DNA from: Flavobacteriaceae bacterium | GTDB lineage: Bacteria > Bacteroidota > Bacteroidia > Flavobacteriales > Flavobacteriaceae | Length of the DNA stretch: 64,000 bases | Reading direction: 5' to 3' | Assembly (NCBI GenBank): GCA_947483075.1 | Contig: CANKLE010000004.1 | Location: forward strand, 124,001-188,000 | Shown here: piece by piece, positions 38,952 to 50,041 of the stretch | How positions within the stretch are numbered: position 1 is the stretch's first letter | Layout: each line of letters opens with the position of its first letter | Translations under genes and position numbers: made by a program | Notes under the pieces: model-generated | The model's input: only the letters and a program-made list of their open reading frames with translations | Told to the model about the DNA's origin: nothing | Database searches by the model: none

Positions 38952-40202
38952 TTATTCTATATGAGTTACTACATAGGATGAAACACCGGCTACTGTAGTT
39001 TTAACGATCTGCAACTTTGGAATAGCTGTTGCAGCTGACCCAATAGTTAAGCCCGGTAAAATTCTAGAATAAACTCTACTTGTTTCGTCAGGGAAACGAA
39101 TTGAAAATTTATAAGGCATATCAACAGCAGGTGCAGAAGTTGAAACCCCGCCAATCGTTTTGGCAAAAACTTCAATAGTATACGTGTCTACACTCGAGTA
39201 GCTTGACATATCAACAACAAATGTAGATGTCCAACTGGCAAATAATGGCGCGGCTGTGTAGCTAAATTTATAGGTATAAGCATCCGGAACTGCAGTAATT
39301 TCTACGATAATAGGCATAGTAACAGTCGTTCCTGCAATTGAATTAATACTGACCACATCCCCAACTTTGAATCCATGAGGCTTATCGTTTGCAGTTTGAG
39401 CACTAGAAGCAGTTTTTACGGTATATATTCCCGCCAAATAATCTGCATTGGTTGCACAAGATAATGATCCTGCTTGGTTGGCATCTAAGAAATAAACTAC
39501 TTCGTAGCGACCTGCATTCGTAAGCGTTCCAAATAATGGTCTTGTTGAACTTGCTATAGGAGAAACTCCTTGCATGGCTGATTGAGAAGGGATTACACTA
39601 CCATTTTTCTTCAAGTTAATATTTAGATTATTGAAGTTAGATCCTGCTCCACTATAGGGTCCTTGAAAATCAAATCGAACTCCTAAACGTTTTGAATTCG
39701 TTCCAGGCATACTCGTGTCTCCAAAACCCAAAAAGAGCGTATCAGATACAATTGAATATTGTTTTCCTTCAAAGCCTTTTGGCGTTACATTTGGCGCAGT
39801 TGTAATTGCTGTTAGATACAATTTCATATCCAAATTAAAAGGCAATGTACATACCGCATCTCCCGATGGCGCTATCATGGTAGAAGTTACTGAACTTTCA
39901 CCTGCCGGAATAATAAAGGCTTTTCTTGATCTCTTGTTTGAATTAGGCAAGAATGCAATTGCTTCTACGCTCACATCCATAGGAAAAGTCATGGCGCCGA
40001 TAGAAATAGTTACCGGGAAAGCTTGATTGGCTACTACATCTGTTTCGGTGGTGGTTATAGAACCTACTAGGGTTGCAAATTCTACATTTGAATCTGCAGG
40101 ACTACCTGTAAACACTTCCCCTTTGCTGCAGGAAACAAGGAGAAAAATACTAAGTACAACCCCTAAGAATTTTACTGAACTGGTAAATGAATTATTTTTC
40201 AT
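38952..40202 (-). CDS. Secreted lipoprotein of unknown function in the SusCD operon
   Basis: Lipobox LVSCSKGE; downstream of susD-like gene on the same strand. Confidence 0.6.
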   Translation of the reverse strand: MKNNSFTSSVKFLGVVLSIFLLVSCSKGEVFTGSPADSNVEFATLVGSITTTETDVVANQAFPVTISIGAMTFPMDVSVEAIAFLPNSNKRSRKAFIIPAGESSVTSTMIAPSGDAVCTLPFNLDMKLYLTAITTAPNVTPKGFEGKQYSIVSDTLFLGFGDTSMPGTNSKRLGVRFDFQGPYSGAGSNFNNLNINLKKNGSVIPSQSAMQGVSPIASSTRPLFGTLTNAGRYEVVYFLDANQAGSLSCATNADYLAGIYTVKTASSAQTANDKPHGFKVGDVVSINSIAGTTVTMPIIVEITAVPDAYTYKFSYTAAPLFASWTSTFVVDMSSYSSVDTYTIEVFAKTIGGVSTSAPAVDMPYKFSIRFPDETSRVYSRILPGLTIGSAATAIPKLQIVKTTVAGVSSYVVTHIE

Positions 40203-40213
40203 GAATTTTTAAT

Positions 40214-40762
40214 TTAAGGGTTTACATAATTATCATACTCTGCCAACCCTGTTGGGTCATTAGAATAATCATAAATAGTTGTTCTAAAACGGAAAGCTTG
40301 TTTCATTCCAGGAGCTCCTTGCACCGTTGAGGACAAACTGTAATAATCTGTTCGGTGTCCATCGGCATCAAAGGCTTCGGCCCAAAAATAATACTCATCA
40401 CCAAAAACTAATGTAGCAACGGGAACATTTAAAGCAGTCGCTATGTCTGTAACATAAATCTTTAAGTCGAAAGGAAATGAGGTAACTGTTTTTACTAAAG
40501 CAAATTCTGAAGCTATACCAAATCCGTCTCTGCGTTTTACATACAAATTGTATTTTACGATTTTCCCGGATGGATTTGTAAGCAATCCTCCAAAGTAAGA
40601 GTTTTGCAAATCTAATGGTGAAATTGTTTTATGTGTAATATCTAATCGTGCAAACACACCTGTTACGATGGGTGCTCTAGGATCTAAACTGTCGTCTTTT
40701 TCACAAGACAAAAATAAAGAAGTTGACAGCGCCAAAATCAGTATATAAATTAATTTTTTCAT
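40214..40762 (-). CDS. Small lipoprotein of unknown function in the SusCD operon
   Basis: Lipobox LFLSCEKDD; close spacing to its neighbours. Confidence 0.6.
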   Translation of the reverse strand: MKKLIYILILALSTSLFLSCEKDDSLDPRAPIVTGVFARLDITHKTISPLDLQNSYFGGLLTNPSGKIVKYNLYVKRRDGFGIASEFALVKTVTSFPFDLKIYVTDIATALNVPVATLVFGDEYYFWAEAFDADGHRTDYYSLSSTVQGAPGMKQAFRFRTTIYDYSNDPTGLAEYDNYVNP

Positions 40763-40779
40763 GCTATTTTCTTATTTAA

Positions 40780-42516
40780 TTAGTATAATACGTTAGTATT
40801 TGGCACAGCCCAAAATACTTTTCTAAATCGGTCGTTTACAGGCGCATTTGGATTATTGTTTACACAATTACCCGCGTAGTAAGCACAGTTATAAAAAGCA
40901 CCTGCATTAAGCTCTAAAGTAGGCTGAAAATTACTTGGGTAGCCCGTTCTTCTATAATTGTTGTAGGGCTCAATTCCGTTACCCCAAGTGGCAATGTAGT
41001 ACTCTTTGATTAATAATTCCAATCGTTTGGTATTATTTAACCCGTCATAGGTTGACGAAATATAATCCAAGTACTTTTGTTTGTTAACTGCAATTTCAGT
41101 GATGTCATCGGCACTAAGTCCTGGTGCCGCTACTGGAATGCAAGTAGTCGTTTTGTCGATAGATTGTGTAATTCCGGTAAGCATCTCAGCTTTGGCATCT
41201 CCTGTTAAAACTCCTTTCATGATGGCTTCAGCTTTCATGAAATGTACCCAAGATGACAACAAAATAGGCATAATACCCGCACCTTTGGCTCCTTTGGTTC
41301 CACCTGTTTGTACGCTTCCAGCGTTTCCATAGGCTCCACCAATTGGATATACCCCAGCTACGGTACGTTTGTCAGAGTCTTGCGGAATACCCGAATTATT
41401 TCCGTGGTCTCTACCCCAAAACCCTTTAGCTGGCATTTCAGCTTGACCGGTCCAGTTTGAAACGGTATAAGGCGTACCAATTGAAGTGCTGTAAAAAGAA
41501 CTGTATTGTGGGTAACTGTAATGTTCCGGACGTGTACGGCCAGGCAATGTAAATTGATCGGCTTTATAAGCACTTGGATCAGCATTTTGTCTGTAGAAGT
41601 AGAAATTTGCACGCGGATCACCTGGGTTGTCAATTGTGTTAGGAAAAGCAGTGGTTGCCAATTTCTCAGTAGTCATTGTCCACATCATGTAATTTCCGAT
41701 GTATGCACCACCACCTAATTCGTATTGGTCATTATACATGGGGTGTCTCGTATTTGGGCTCTGTTGAGAAGAGCCGTATTTGAATACGAAATCTTCTGCA
41801 GACGTGTCAATATAATTTCCGGCTGCAATAATTGCATTCATTTCAGTAGACACATTGTGTGAACCAACAGTTGATACTAAATTACAATTGCTGTACATTT
41901 TAAGCTTCAAGGTATTGGCCAAGGTTATCCATTGTGCTTGAGAACTGTAATACAAATCTGTAACAACACCTGAATTTGTTAGCTGCAAAGTAGCAATCGC
42001 CTCGTCTAATTCGGTTAATATTCCAGCGTATACGTCTGCTCCATTGTCAAAATGAGGCGTTATGTTTGCACTTCCTTGTAAGGCTTCAGTATAAGGAATG
42101 TCACCATATACATCAACCAACGTCATCAACACATAGCAACGAATTACTTTGGATGCACCCAAAATATAATTTTGGTTTCCTTCTACCGCTTTAGGTTCCA
42201 TTACTTTAATGGCGTTTAGTAAGGTATATGCTGTACTCCAATGCCCGTTGAAATTAACTGGTGCAAATGCATTATCATACGTACTTCCTCCTGTCATGGC
42301 CATTTGTCTGGTAACTCGTTGCGTAAAATCATTCGTAGAGTTAACAAAGCCTGGCAATTGCAATTGAATATAATTGAAAGCATATTCAGGCACTAACAAA
42401 TTTGCATTAACCGAACTTGGATTTTCAGTTTGATCCAAATCTACTGTCTCACAACTGCTGGCAAAAAACACCGCAGCTACTAGAAACACTTTGAAAATTG
42501 ATTTATATAATTTCAT
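40780..42516 (-). CDS. SusD/RagB-like outer-membrane nutrient-binding lipoprotein
   Basis: FFASSCETVDLDQTENPSSVNANLLVPEYAFNYIQ..., C-term PYNNYRRTGYPSNFQPTLE...FRKVFWAVPNTNVLY; immediately downstream of SusC. Confidence 0.9.
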   Translation of the reverse strand: MKLYKSIFKVFLVAAVFFASSCETVDLDQTENPSSVNANLLVPEYAFNYIQLQLPGFVNSTNDFTQRVTRQMAMTGGSTYDNAFAPVNFNGHWSTAYTLLNAIKVMEPKAVEGNQNYILGASKVIRCYVLMTLVDVYGDIPYTEALQGSANITPHFDNGADVYAGILTELDEAIATLQLTNSGVVTDLYYSSQAQWITLANTLKLKMYSNCNLVSTVGSHNVSTEMNAIIAAGNYIDTSAEDFVFKYGSSQQSPNTRHPMYNDQYELGGGAYIGNYMMWTMTTEKLATTAFPNTIDNPGDPRANFYFYRQNADPSAYKADQFTLPGRTRPEHYSYPQYSSFYSTSIGTPYTVSNWTGQAEMPAKGFWGRDHGNNSGIPQDSDKRTVAGVYPIGGAYGNAGSVQTGGTKGAKGAGIMPILLSSWVHFMKAEAIMKGVLTGDAKAEMLTGITQSIDKTTTCIPVAAPGLSADDITEIAVNKQKYLDYISSTYDGLNNTKRLELLIKEYYIATWGNGIEPYNNYRRTGYPSNFQPTLELNAGAFYNCAYYAGNCVNNNPNAPVNDRFRKVFWAVPNTNVLY

Positions 42517-42522
42517 AATAAA

Positions 42523-45500
42523 TTAGAATGTTAAGTTAAAGTTGAACCCAAAACGTTTGGCAGTTGGACCTGTTAAATAATCAAATCCTTGCCCATTACC
42601 TACACCTAAACTCATTACCTCTGGGTCAAAGTTCAAGTGAGTTGGGAAGTTGAAAGCATTGAACCACAAGTTTTGACCTACTACAGACATGGATATACTT
42701 CCGAATGGTGTTTTGTCCAAGTACTTTTTAGGCACTGAATACGACAACGAAATTTCACGCAATCTCAAGTTGGTTGCATCATAAATGGCTTGCTCTGGAA
42801 TAAAGAAACCAGAATTGTTGAATCCGTATTGAGTAACACCTATTTGCGTGGTGTTTACGTTTCCGTTTACATTAACTCCTGGTAAAATAAATGTTCCAGT
42901 TCTGTCGAAATCTGTGTCTTGCGTTAATCCTCTAGACAATAAGGCTGCAGCAGTAGTAGAGTATATATCTCCTCCTTTTTGGTATTCAAATTGGAAGCCG
43001 AAAGTGATGTTTTTGTAAGACACCTCATTGATCACGGTAGATCTCCAATCGGCATTTGGATTACCAATTACTTTTAAGTTGGTGTCTTCTACATAATTCC
43101 CATCTGATCCCACTACATAGTTGCCATTTGCATCACGTAGGATAGAACCTCCCATAATTACCCCAAAAGGTTGACCTTCTACGGCAAAGTTTCCTAAATT
43201 AGTAAATCCTGCAAAAGCTAAAGATTTTACATTTCCTAAACCTAATTTATCTACGTAGTTGCGGTTTTTGGTGAAATTTGTTGTTAAATCCCAAGTAAGA
43301 CCATTGTCTTTAGATCTAAGAATTGAAATATTTAAACCCATCTCAATCCCTTTGTTGCTCACTTGCGCCACATTATCAGTAGTGTAATCGTATCCTGATG
43401 AAGGATCTAAATCACGTTCTACAATCAGGTTGGTAGAAATTTTGTTGTACATCGACAAATCAAGTCCAATACGGTTGTCAAAAAATTTAGCATCTACACC
43501 AAATTCAATTTCTTTGACTAACTCTGGTTTTAGATTCAGGTTACCCAATTCATTACCTGGAGACATCGTATTAATTGGAGTTGCACCATCACTTTGTAAG
43601 AAAACCTTAGTACGGGTATCTAAACCAATTTTAGTTTTGTACGGATCAGGAAATCCAGCAGAGGATCCATACCCTACACGCATTTTCAAGTAATTCACAT
43701 ATTTGTTTCCTTTCAAGAAATCAAGTGCATCTGTTGGCACAAAAGACAGCGAAGCAGAAGGATAAAACAACGAACGATTGGCGGGTTGTAAGGAGGAATA
43801 TACGTCATTACGACCTTGCAAATTCAAATACAAGTATTTTTTGAATCCAACTGTTGTACTGGCATATAGTCCCACAATATTGAAATTTTCTTTTTGGGAA
43901 TATCCATCGTGGTATTCAAAATTTTGGTGCTCATTCAACCCATAGACAAATTGTGAATTACTCGACAAATAATCGAGCTTTTTACTTTCTTGTCTTGGAT
44001 TGAAACCAACTGTACCGTCAATGTTCCAGTTTTTATCGGCGTCAATTTTGGTGTCGAAGTTATAACTTACGGTATGGTCAAAAATAGTACTCTCACGTAC
44101 CGTAGTTCTCAAGAAACCATACGTATCAAACGGCTGACCGTTTCCTTTGTTGATGTAATATCTTTTATTTTGCGTGTAGTTATCTAAAGCCAAGCGATAA
44201 GACATGTTTGACCAAGAATTAATCTCATAGGTTGCAGTATAGTTTCCAAAGAAACGTCGTACGGACTCATTATCACTTGAATTTTTCAAAGTCCAACGTG
44301 GATTTGGAATATCGGTTCTGTAATTTACAGAAGCATGTGTGTTTGGGTTCTCATAAGGCAAACCAAATAAATCAAAACTTCTTGGTGTATACAAAATGTT
44401 TGCAAAAACCGAAGGAGCAGCTGCATTAGATCCAAAACCTGCCGCAGTTGGTGGTGAGGTTTTGTCTGTGCGCACGTAGTTCATGGTGGTGCTCAGGGTA
44501 AACCCGTTGGCCAATTTAGTTCTACCACCTGTACTTAAATTTAAACGTTGGTAAGTATTGTTTTCGATAAACCCTTCGTCTCTGGTGTGACCCACGCTTA
44601 AGTTGTAGGAAGTATTTTCTGCACGTCCGCCAATGCTCACCGAAGTAGTTTTTACAGTTCCTGTAGTAAAGAATGGTTTAACGTTGTTTTGCGGAGCATA
44701 AGGCACCGTTTTGGGAGTTTCATTTGCCGCTCCTGGGTTGTTAAAATACTCAGGAAAAACAGACGAACCATAATAAGCATAAGGATGTGTAACCGTTCCA
44801 TCAGCTAAGATTCCTTGTGTTCCTGCAGTTCCAAAAGCAGGACCCCAGTTTGAGAATGCAGTGGTAAAATTGTTGTCAAATCCGTTCCCATAATGATCTT
44901 GGTAATCTGGCAACGAAGCAATTTCTGTCATGTACATGGATTGTGAAAAATTCACAGCCATTTTTTTGTTGATGTCTTTTGTATTTCCAGACTTGGTAGT
45001 AATCAAGATTACCCCATTTCTACCTGATGAACCATATAAAGTAGTTGCAGATAATCCTTTCAAGATACTGATGCTCTCAATGCTGTTTGGATCTAAATCC
45101 AAGAAACGGCTCGAAGCATTGGTTGATCCTTCTAAGAAATTACCATCGCTGTTGGTGTCAGAATTAAATGGCACACCATCAACCACAAACAAAGGCTGGT
45201 TACTTCCGGTAATCGAAGAATACCCACGAATGATGATATTCGTTCCTGATCCCGACAATCCACTAGTTTGTTGAATGTTTACCCCTGTTGCTTTTCCGGT
45301 TAAGGCGCGAGCGACATCGGTTGACGGTTTCGATGCGAAATCTTCAGATTTGATGGTTGTTACAGCATATCCTAAGGCTTTCTTCTCTTTCTTAATACCT
45401 TGAGAGGTTACTACTACTTCACCCAATTCAACACCTGAACCAGATTTCATTTTAATATTTAGTACAGCAGAAGCACCAACTGTCATTGTCATGTCGTTTA

Positions 45501-45729
45501 ATCCGATGAATGAAATAACCAGTACTTCTCCTTGCTTGGCTTTGATGGCGTATTTACCATCAACATCTGTTTGAGTACCTCTTTTTGTGCCTTTTACAAT
45601 AATGTTTGCACCTGGCAATGGTCCTGTCTCATCTGAAACAACACCGGTAACAGTTTTCTCTTGTGCAAACGAAAACTGCATTGTTAATGCTAATAATAGC
45701 ATAAAAATCCATTTGAACTTCGATCTCAT
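42523..45729 (-). CDS. SusC/RagA-family TonB-dependent outer-membrane transporter
   Basis: Carboxypeptidase D-like regulatory domain (VTGVVSDETGPLPGANIIVKGTKRGTQTDVDGKYAI), plug LTGKATGVNIQQTSGLSGSGTNIIIRGYSSITGSNQPLFVVDGVP. Confidence 0.97.
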   Translation of the reverse strand: MRSKFKWIFMLLLALTMQFSFAQEKTVTGVVSDETGPLPGANIIVKGTKRGTQTDVDGKYAIKAKQGEVLVISFIGLNDMTMTVGASAVLNIKMKSGSGVELGEVVVTSQGIKKEKKALGYAVTTIKSEDFASKPSTDVARALTGKATGVNIQQTSGLSGSGTNIIIRGYSSITGSNQPLFVVDGVPFNSDTNSDGNFLEGSTNASSRFLDLDPNSIESISILKGLSATTLYGSSGRNGVILITTKSGNTKDINKKMAVNFSQSMYMTEIASLPDYQDHYGNGFDNNFTTAFSNWGPAFGTAGTQGILADGTVTHPYAYYGSSVFPEYFNNPGAANETPKTVPYAPQNNVKPFFTTGTVKTTSVSIGGRAENTSYNLSVGHTRDEGFIENNTYQRLNLSTGGRTKLANGFTLSTTMNYVRTDKTSPPTAAGFGSNAAAPSVFANILYTPRSFDLFGLPYENPNTHASVNYRTDIPNPRWTLKNSSDNESVRRFFGNYTATYEINSWSNMSYRLALDNYTQNKRYYINKGNGQPFDTYGFLRTTVRESTIFDHTVSYNFDTKIDADKNWNIDGTVGFNPRQESKKLDYLSSNSQFVYGLNEHQNFEYHDGYSQKENFNIVGLYASTTVGFKKYLYLNLQGRNDVYSSLQPANRSLFYPSASLSFVPTDALDFLKGNKYVNYLKMRVGYGSSAGFPDPYKTKIGLDTRTKVFLQSDGATPINTMSPGNELGNLNLKPELVKEIEFGVDAKFFDNRIGLDLSMYNKISTNLIVERDLDPSSGYDYTTDNVAQVSNKGIEMGLNISILRSKDNGLTWDLTTNFTKNRNYVDKLGLGNVKSLAFAGFTNLGNFAVEGQPFGVIMGGSILRDANGNYVVGSDGNYVEDTNLKVIGNPNADWRSTVINEVSYKNITFGFQFEYQKGGDIYSTTAAALLSRGLTQDTDFDRTGTFILPGVNVNGNVNTTQIGVTQYGFNNSGFFIPEQAIYDATNLRLREISLSYSVPKKYLDKTPFGSISMSVVGQNLWFNAFNFPTHLNFDPEVMSLGVGNGQGFDYLTGPTAKRFGFNFNLTF

Positions 45730-45884
45730 ATAAAATTAGTTTGAGTTAGTTATTTGGCAAACTTCTTAATTATTTCTTAAATAAACAAATATTAATCTCG
45801 AATAAGCCCTACTTTAAAAGTTAAAAAAATATAGAAAAATTCATCATTACCGATCAATGACTAAAAATACCATTAAAAAAGAAG

Positions 45885-45892
45885 TAAATTTG
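45885..45892 (+). promoter_or_regulatory. -7 box (TAAATTTG) upstream of rnhB
   Basis: TAnnTTTG ending 28 nt before the ATG at 45921. Confidence 0.45.
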
Positions 45893-45920
45893 ATTTCTAA
45901 ACCGTCAAATTCACAAATAA

Positions 45921-46520
45921 ATGCTGCTGTCAAGCTACTCCAATACCGCATTTGAAGCCGGAACCGATGAAGCAGGCAGAGGCTGTTTGGCAGGACCCGT
46001 TACCGCAGCGGCAATTTTACTTCCTGCAGATTTTCATCACCCTTTATTGAATGACTCCAAACAACTGTCTGAAAAAAACAGAGCCATTTTACGTCCTATA
46101 CTAGAAGCTGCAGCGATTGATTTTAAAGTAACCCATTTAGATCATCAACTAATAGATGAAATCAACATCCTGAATGCCTCGATCCAAGCGATGCAACTGT
46201 GCCTAACCAAATTGACACCCACCCCAACCTATATACTAGTAGACGGCAACCGATTTAAGCCAGTAGGAACTATTCCGTACAGCACGATTATAAAGGGCGA
46301 CTCCAAATATGTGAGCATTGCTGCCGCATCGGTGTTGGCTAAAACGTATCGAGACGAATACATGGAAAAATTGCACGAAGAATTCCCCATGTACCAGTGG
46401 AATAAAAACAAAGGATATCCCACACTCGAACACCGAGAAGCGATTCGCAAATATGGCAGTTGCCATTATCACCGCCAAAGTTTTAGATTATTGCCCGAAC
46501 AATTAAAATTGGAACTTTAA
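45921..46520 (+). CDS. rnhB: Ribonuclease HII
   Basis: [53 protein letters not shown]. Confidence 0.97.
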   Translation: MLLSSYSNTAFEAGTDEAGRGCLAGPVTAAAILLPADFHHPLLNDSKQLSEKNRAILRPILEAAAIDFKVTHLDHQLIDEINILNASIQAMQLCLTKLTPTPTYILVDGNRFKPVGTIPYSTIIKGDSKYVSIAAASVLAKTYRDEYMEKLHEEFPMYQWNKNKGYPTLEHREAIRKYGSCHYHRQSFRLLPEQLKLEL

Positions 46521-47218
46521 TTTAGGAATTCACAAGCGAAGAGTGCTTTAAAATGCTTGGCTATTTTTTGTTTTACTTCGTTTTCGTCCACCTGATTTAC
46601 ACCCAATTCAACCTGCAAAGAAGTCACTGCTTTTCCTTTGATGCCGCAGGGGATAATGTGGTCAAAATAGCCCAAATCAACATTCACATTCAAGGCAAAT
46701 CCGTGCATAGTCACCCAACGCGAAGCACGCACGCCCAGGGCACAAATTTTTCGGGCAAAAGGAGTTCCAACGCCCAACCAAACCCCTGTTTCTCCTTCGC
46801 TTCGACTGGCTTCTAGCCCGTATTCTTTTAGGGTTAAAATGACAGCTTCTTCCAGGTATCGCAAGTATTGATGAATGTCGGTAAAGAAATTTTCCAAATC
46901 CAAAATGGGATAGCCTACTAGTTGGCCTGGTCCGTGGTAGGTGATGTCACCTCCTCGATTTATTTTGTAGAACGTAGCGCCTTTTTGTGCCAACTGGGTT
47001 TCAGACAACAGCAAATTATCCATTGATCCGCTTTTGCCTAAGGTATACACATGCGGATGCGTAACCCACAACAAATAATTTGGAGTAATAATCGGCATTT
47101 CGGCATTGCGATTGGCCAATTTAATCGCTACTATTTTTTGGAATAACTGCTCTTGGTATTCCCAAGCAACCGGATACTCTTGCCAACCCAATTCTCGAAT
47201 TTCTACTACTTTGTTCAT
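46517..47218 (-). CDS. lipB: Octanoyltransferase LipB
   Basis: [42 protein letters not shown]...[23 protein letters not shown]. Start MNKVVEIRE at 47218. Confidence 0.95.
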   Translation of the reverse strand: MNKVVEIRELGWQEYPVAWEYQEQLFQKIVAIKLANRNAEMPIITPNYLLWVTHPHVYTLGKSGSMDNLLLSETQLAQKGATFYKINRGGDITYHGPGQLVGYPILDLENFFTDIHQYLRYLEEAVILTLKEYGLEASRSEGETGVWLGVGTPFARKICALGVRASRWVTMHGFALNVNVDLGYFDHIIPCGIKGKAVTSLQVELGVNQVDENEVKQKIAKHFKALFACEFLN

Positions 47219-47234
47219 ACGAAGGAATGAGCCA

Positions 47235-47242
47235 CAAAAGTA
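47235..47242 (-). promoter_or_regulatory. -7 box (TACTTTTG) upstream of lipB
   Basis: CAAAAGTA on the plus strand, 17 nt upstream of the ATG. Confidence 0.5.
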
Positions 47243-47322
47243 CAAAGATTAGTTACGCAGAATACACACAAACGGGCAGAATTGGGAAATATGGAAAACT
47301 GTTTATGTGCCCTATTTTGCCA

Positions 47323-47353
47323 TTGGGTCATTTTTAAATTATCCCTATCTTTG
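47323..47353 (+). promoter_or_regulatory. lysS promoter (TTG-N20-TATCTTTG)
   Basis: TTG at 47323-47325, TATCTTTG at 47346-47353; ATG at 47373. Confidence 0.7.
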
Positions 47354-47372
47354 CTCGCTCAAACACAAGACT

Positions 47373-49064
47373 ATGCAACTTTCCGAACAAGAAATCATCC
47401 GAAGAGACAAACTCAATGCCTTGCGCGATTTGGGCATCAACCCCTATCCTGCTCAATTATTTCCTGTAAATCATTCCTCGAAGCAAATCAAGGAGCAGTT
47501 TGAAGAAGGCAAAAAAGTGATTGTCGCCGGCCGATTGATGAGCGTGAGAGACCAAGGAAAAGCTTGTTTTGCCGAGTTGCAAGACAGCGAAGGCCGCATT
47601 CAATTGTATTTGAACCGCGACATGATGTGCCCAGACGAAGACAAAACTACCTATAACCAAGTATTCAAAAAATTGACCGACTTGGGCGATTTTATAGGCA
47701 TTAGCGGAGAATTGTTTACCACCCAAGTGGGCGCCAAATGCATCCGTGTAAATGAATATACCTTTTTGAGCAAAACCTTGCGTCCGCTTCCCTTGCCCAA
47801 AACCGACGAAGATGGAAACGTATTTGATGCCTTTACCGATGCCGAATTGCGTTACCGCATGCGCTATGTAGATTTGGTGGTGAATCCGCAAGTGAAAGCA
47901 GTTTTCCAAAAACGAAACAAACTGTTTACAGCCATGCGTAATTTCTTTAATGACGCGGGCTATATGGAAGTAGAAACTCCCGTATTGCAATCGATTCCCG
48001 GGGGAGCTGCGGCTCGTCCGTTTATAACACACCACAATAGTTTAGACATTCCTTTGTATATGCGTATCGCCAACGAGCTCTACCTGAAACGATTGATCGT
48101 GGGTGGATTTGACGGCGTGTACGAATTTTCCAAAAACTTCCGCAACGAAGGCATGGACCGAACCCATAATCCGGAGTTTACCGCCATGGAAATTTATGTG
48201 GCTTATAAAGACTACAACTGGATGATGGAGTTTACAGAAAATTTACTCGAACACTGCGCCATGCAAGTAAACGGCACTACCAAAACTACTTTTGGCGATC
48301 ACCAAGTAGATTTCAAAGCGCCCTATGCTCGCGTAACCATGACCGCTGCCATCAAACAATTTACCGGATTTGACATCACAGGCAAATCAGAAGAAGAATT
48401 GTTTGCCGCCGCCAAATCGATGGGCATCGACGTAAACGAAACCATGGGCAAAGGCAAATTGATTGACGAGATTTTTGGCGAAAAATGCGAAGGCCAATTC
48501 ATTCAACCCACTTTCATTACCGATTACCCCAAAGAAATGTCGCCCTTGTGCAAAGCGCACCGCGATAATCCCGAATTGACTGAACGCTTTGAGTTGATGG
48601 TTTGTGGCAAAGAAATTGCCAATGCCTATTCTGAACTAAACGACCCGATAGACCAACGGGAGCGATTTGAAGCCCAAATGGCTCTTGCCGCCAAAGGCGA
48701 TGACGAAGCCAACGGCATCATCGACGAAGATTTTTTACGGGCACTCGAATTTGGCATGCCGCCCACCTCTGGCTTGGGAATTGGCATGGACCGATTGATC
48801 ATGTTCTTGACCAACAACCCTTCGATTCAAGAAGTGTTGTTCTTTCCGCAAATGCGTCCGGAGAAAAAACAACTGGAGCTCACCGAAGACGAAAAATTAA
48901 TCATCAGCTTGCTTAAAACTGAAAACAACCAAGCACTAGCTGGCCTTAAAGAAAAGTCAGCGTTGAGCGGCAAAAAATGGGATGCCGCCATGAAAGGATT
49001 GGCCAAGCATGGACTCACCAAAGTAGTGGTAGACGGCGAAAACAAAACCGTCGTGCTCAATTAA
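47373..49064 (+). CDS. lysS: Lysyl-tRNA synthetase (class II)
   Basis: MQLSEQEIIRRDKLNALRDLGINPYPAQL, RFMETPVLQ-type motif 1 (YMEVETPVLQSIPGGAAARPF), GLGIGMDRLIMFLTN motif 3. Confidence 0.97.
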   Translation: MQLSEQEIIRRDKLNALRDLGINPYPAQLFPVNHSSKQIKEQFEEGKKVIVAGRLMSVRDQGKACFAELQDSEGRIQLYLNRDMMCPDEDKTTYNQVFKKLTDLGDFIGISGELFTTQVGAKCIRVNEYTFLSKTLRPLPLPKTDEDGNVFDAFTDAELRYRMRYVDLVVNPQVKAVFQKRNKLFTAMRNFFNDAGYMEVETPVLQSIPGGAAARPFITHHNSLDIPLYMRIANELYLKRLIVGGFDGVYEFSKNFRNEGMDRTHNPEFTAMEIYVAYKDYNWMMEFTENLLEHCAMQVNGTTKTTFGDHQVDFKAPYARVTMTAAIKQFTGFDITGKSEEELFAAAKSMGIDVNETMGKGKLIDEIFGEKCEGQFIQPTFITDYPKEMSPLCKAHRDNPELTERFELMVCGKEIANAYSELNDPIDQRERFEAQMALAAKGDDEANGIIDEDFLRALEFGMPPTSGLGIGMDRLIMFLTNNPSIQEVLFFPQMRPEKKQLELTEDEKLIISLLKTENNQALAGLKEKSALSGKKWDAAMKGLAKHGLTKVVVDGENKTVVLN

Positions 49065-49071
49065 TACAAAC

Positions 49072-49100
49072 AAAAAAGGAACTCAATGAGTTCCTTTTTT
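49072..49100. terminator. Bidirectional terminator between lysS and the convergent membrane-protein gene
   Basis: AAAAAAGGAACTCA-A-TGAGTTCCTTTTTT perfect palindrome. Confidence 0.9.
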
Positions 49101-49117
49101 TAATTTATACAACGAGA

Positions 49118-50041
49118 TTAGTTAAAAACTCGGCTCACACCAACTTTTAACCGATAGCCAAAACTGTTTTGCAAGCCGTTCATTTGGCAAATAATAGGCA
49201 AGGAAAACACGATGGGAAAGGCCCATTTTTTATACGATAGATTTACTCCTACATTGGCTAATCCCAAATAATGGCCAGAATTATCGTCAACCATTCCGCC
49301 TTCTTTGAGTTTATCTAACCATTCTCCGCTGTAGCCAGCAAATGCCATCAAACCAAAATTGGATTGTGTTGAATCTATTTCGGTAGTAGCCCTACAAATT
49401 GCACTTTCTCCTTTAATTTTATAAGACAAACTAAGGCTTTGCATAAACAAACTGCCGTAATAGTTTTTTTGAAATCCTGGAGTGGTGTGTTTGTACAACA
49501 GATTGGCGTTTAGATTGTATTTTCCCCATTGTGAAGACAAAACTGCCCCCAACAAAGGATCATAAGATCCCGAGCCTACAATTACTGTTGATGAGTCAAA
49601 ATTGGAACTTTTTTGAATTCCGGTAGGCAATTCTATTCCGCCTTGCAAAGCGGCCGAAGTACTTGCGTGTTCATACACTTTATAGGTACCCAAAAGGATC
49701 ATATCGCCCAGTCCTGCGTCGGCTCCGTTGCGCGTATATAAACTCACATAGGGCAAGACCGTTGAGAGGGTGAAATTCTTCGTTAGCCCGTATCGAAATG
49801 CAACCGAATTGATCCACATTTTAGTCAGCAATTTCTCGTCGTCTTCTGGCGCAGATCCTTTTTTTATGGATCTAAAATCCGAAAAAGCTTCAGCAGTAAT
49901 CACCCCTTTTGGCAGGGTTACAATTCCGTTATTGAAATCGCCGTTTGACGATCCTATTCCGGCTCCAGCGCAGCATGCACATTGGCTATAGGCAATAAAA
50001 GTAGTGAGCAGCAAAAAAGCTGCACTAAGTATTTTTTTCAT
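49118..50041 (-). CDS. Outer-membrane beta-barrel/transporter-like protein with N-terminal Cys cluster
   Basis: Signal peptide then QCACCAGAGIGSSNGDFNNG, followed by beta-barrel-like sequence. Confidence 0.65.
   Translation of the reverse strand: MKKILSAAFLLLTTFIAYSQCACCAGAGIGSSNGDFNNGIVTLPKGVITAEAFSDFRSIKKGSAPEDDEKLLTKMWINSVAFRYGLTKNFTLSTVLPYVSLYTRNGADAGLGDMILLGTYKVYEHASTSAALQGGIELPTGIQKSSNFDSSTVIVGSGSYDPLLGAVLSSQWGKYNLNANLLYKHTTPGFQKNYYGSLFMQSLSLSYKIKGESAICRATTEIDSTQSNFGLMAFAGYSGEWLDKLKEGGMVDDNSGHYLGLANVGVNLSYKKWAFPIVFSLPIICQMNGLQNSFGYRLKVGVSRVFN

Noticed and set aside
47457-48035. 192-aa minus-strand ORF within lysS
   Set aside because: Antisense shadow ORF of a well-supported lysS coding region.
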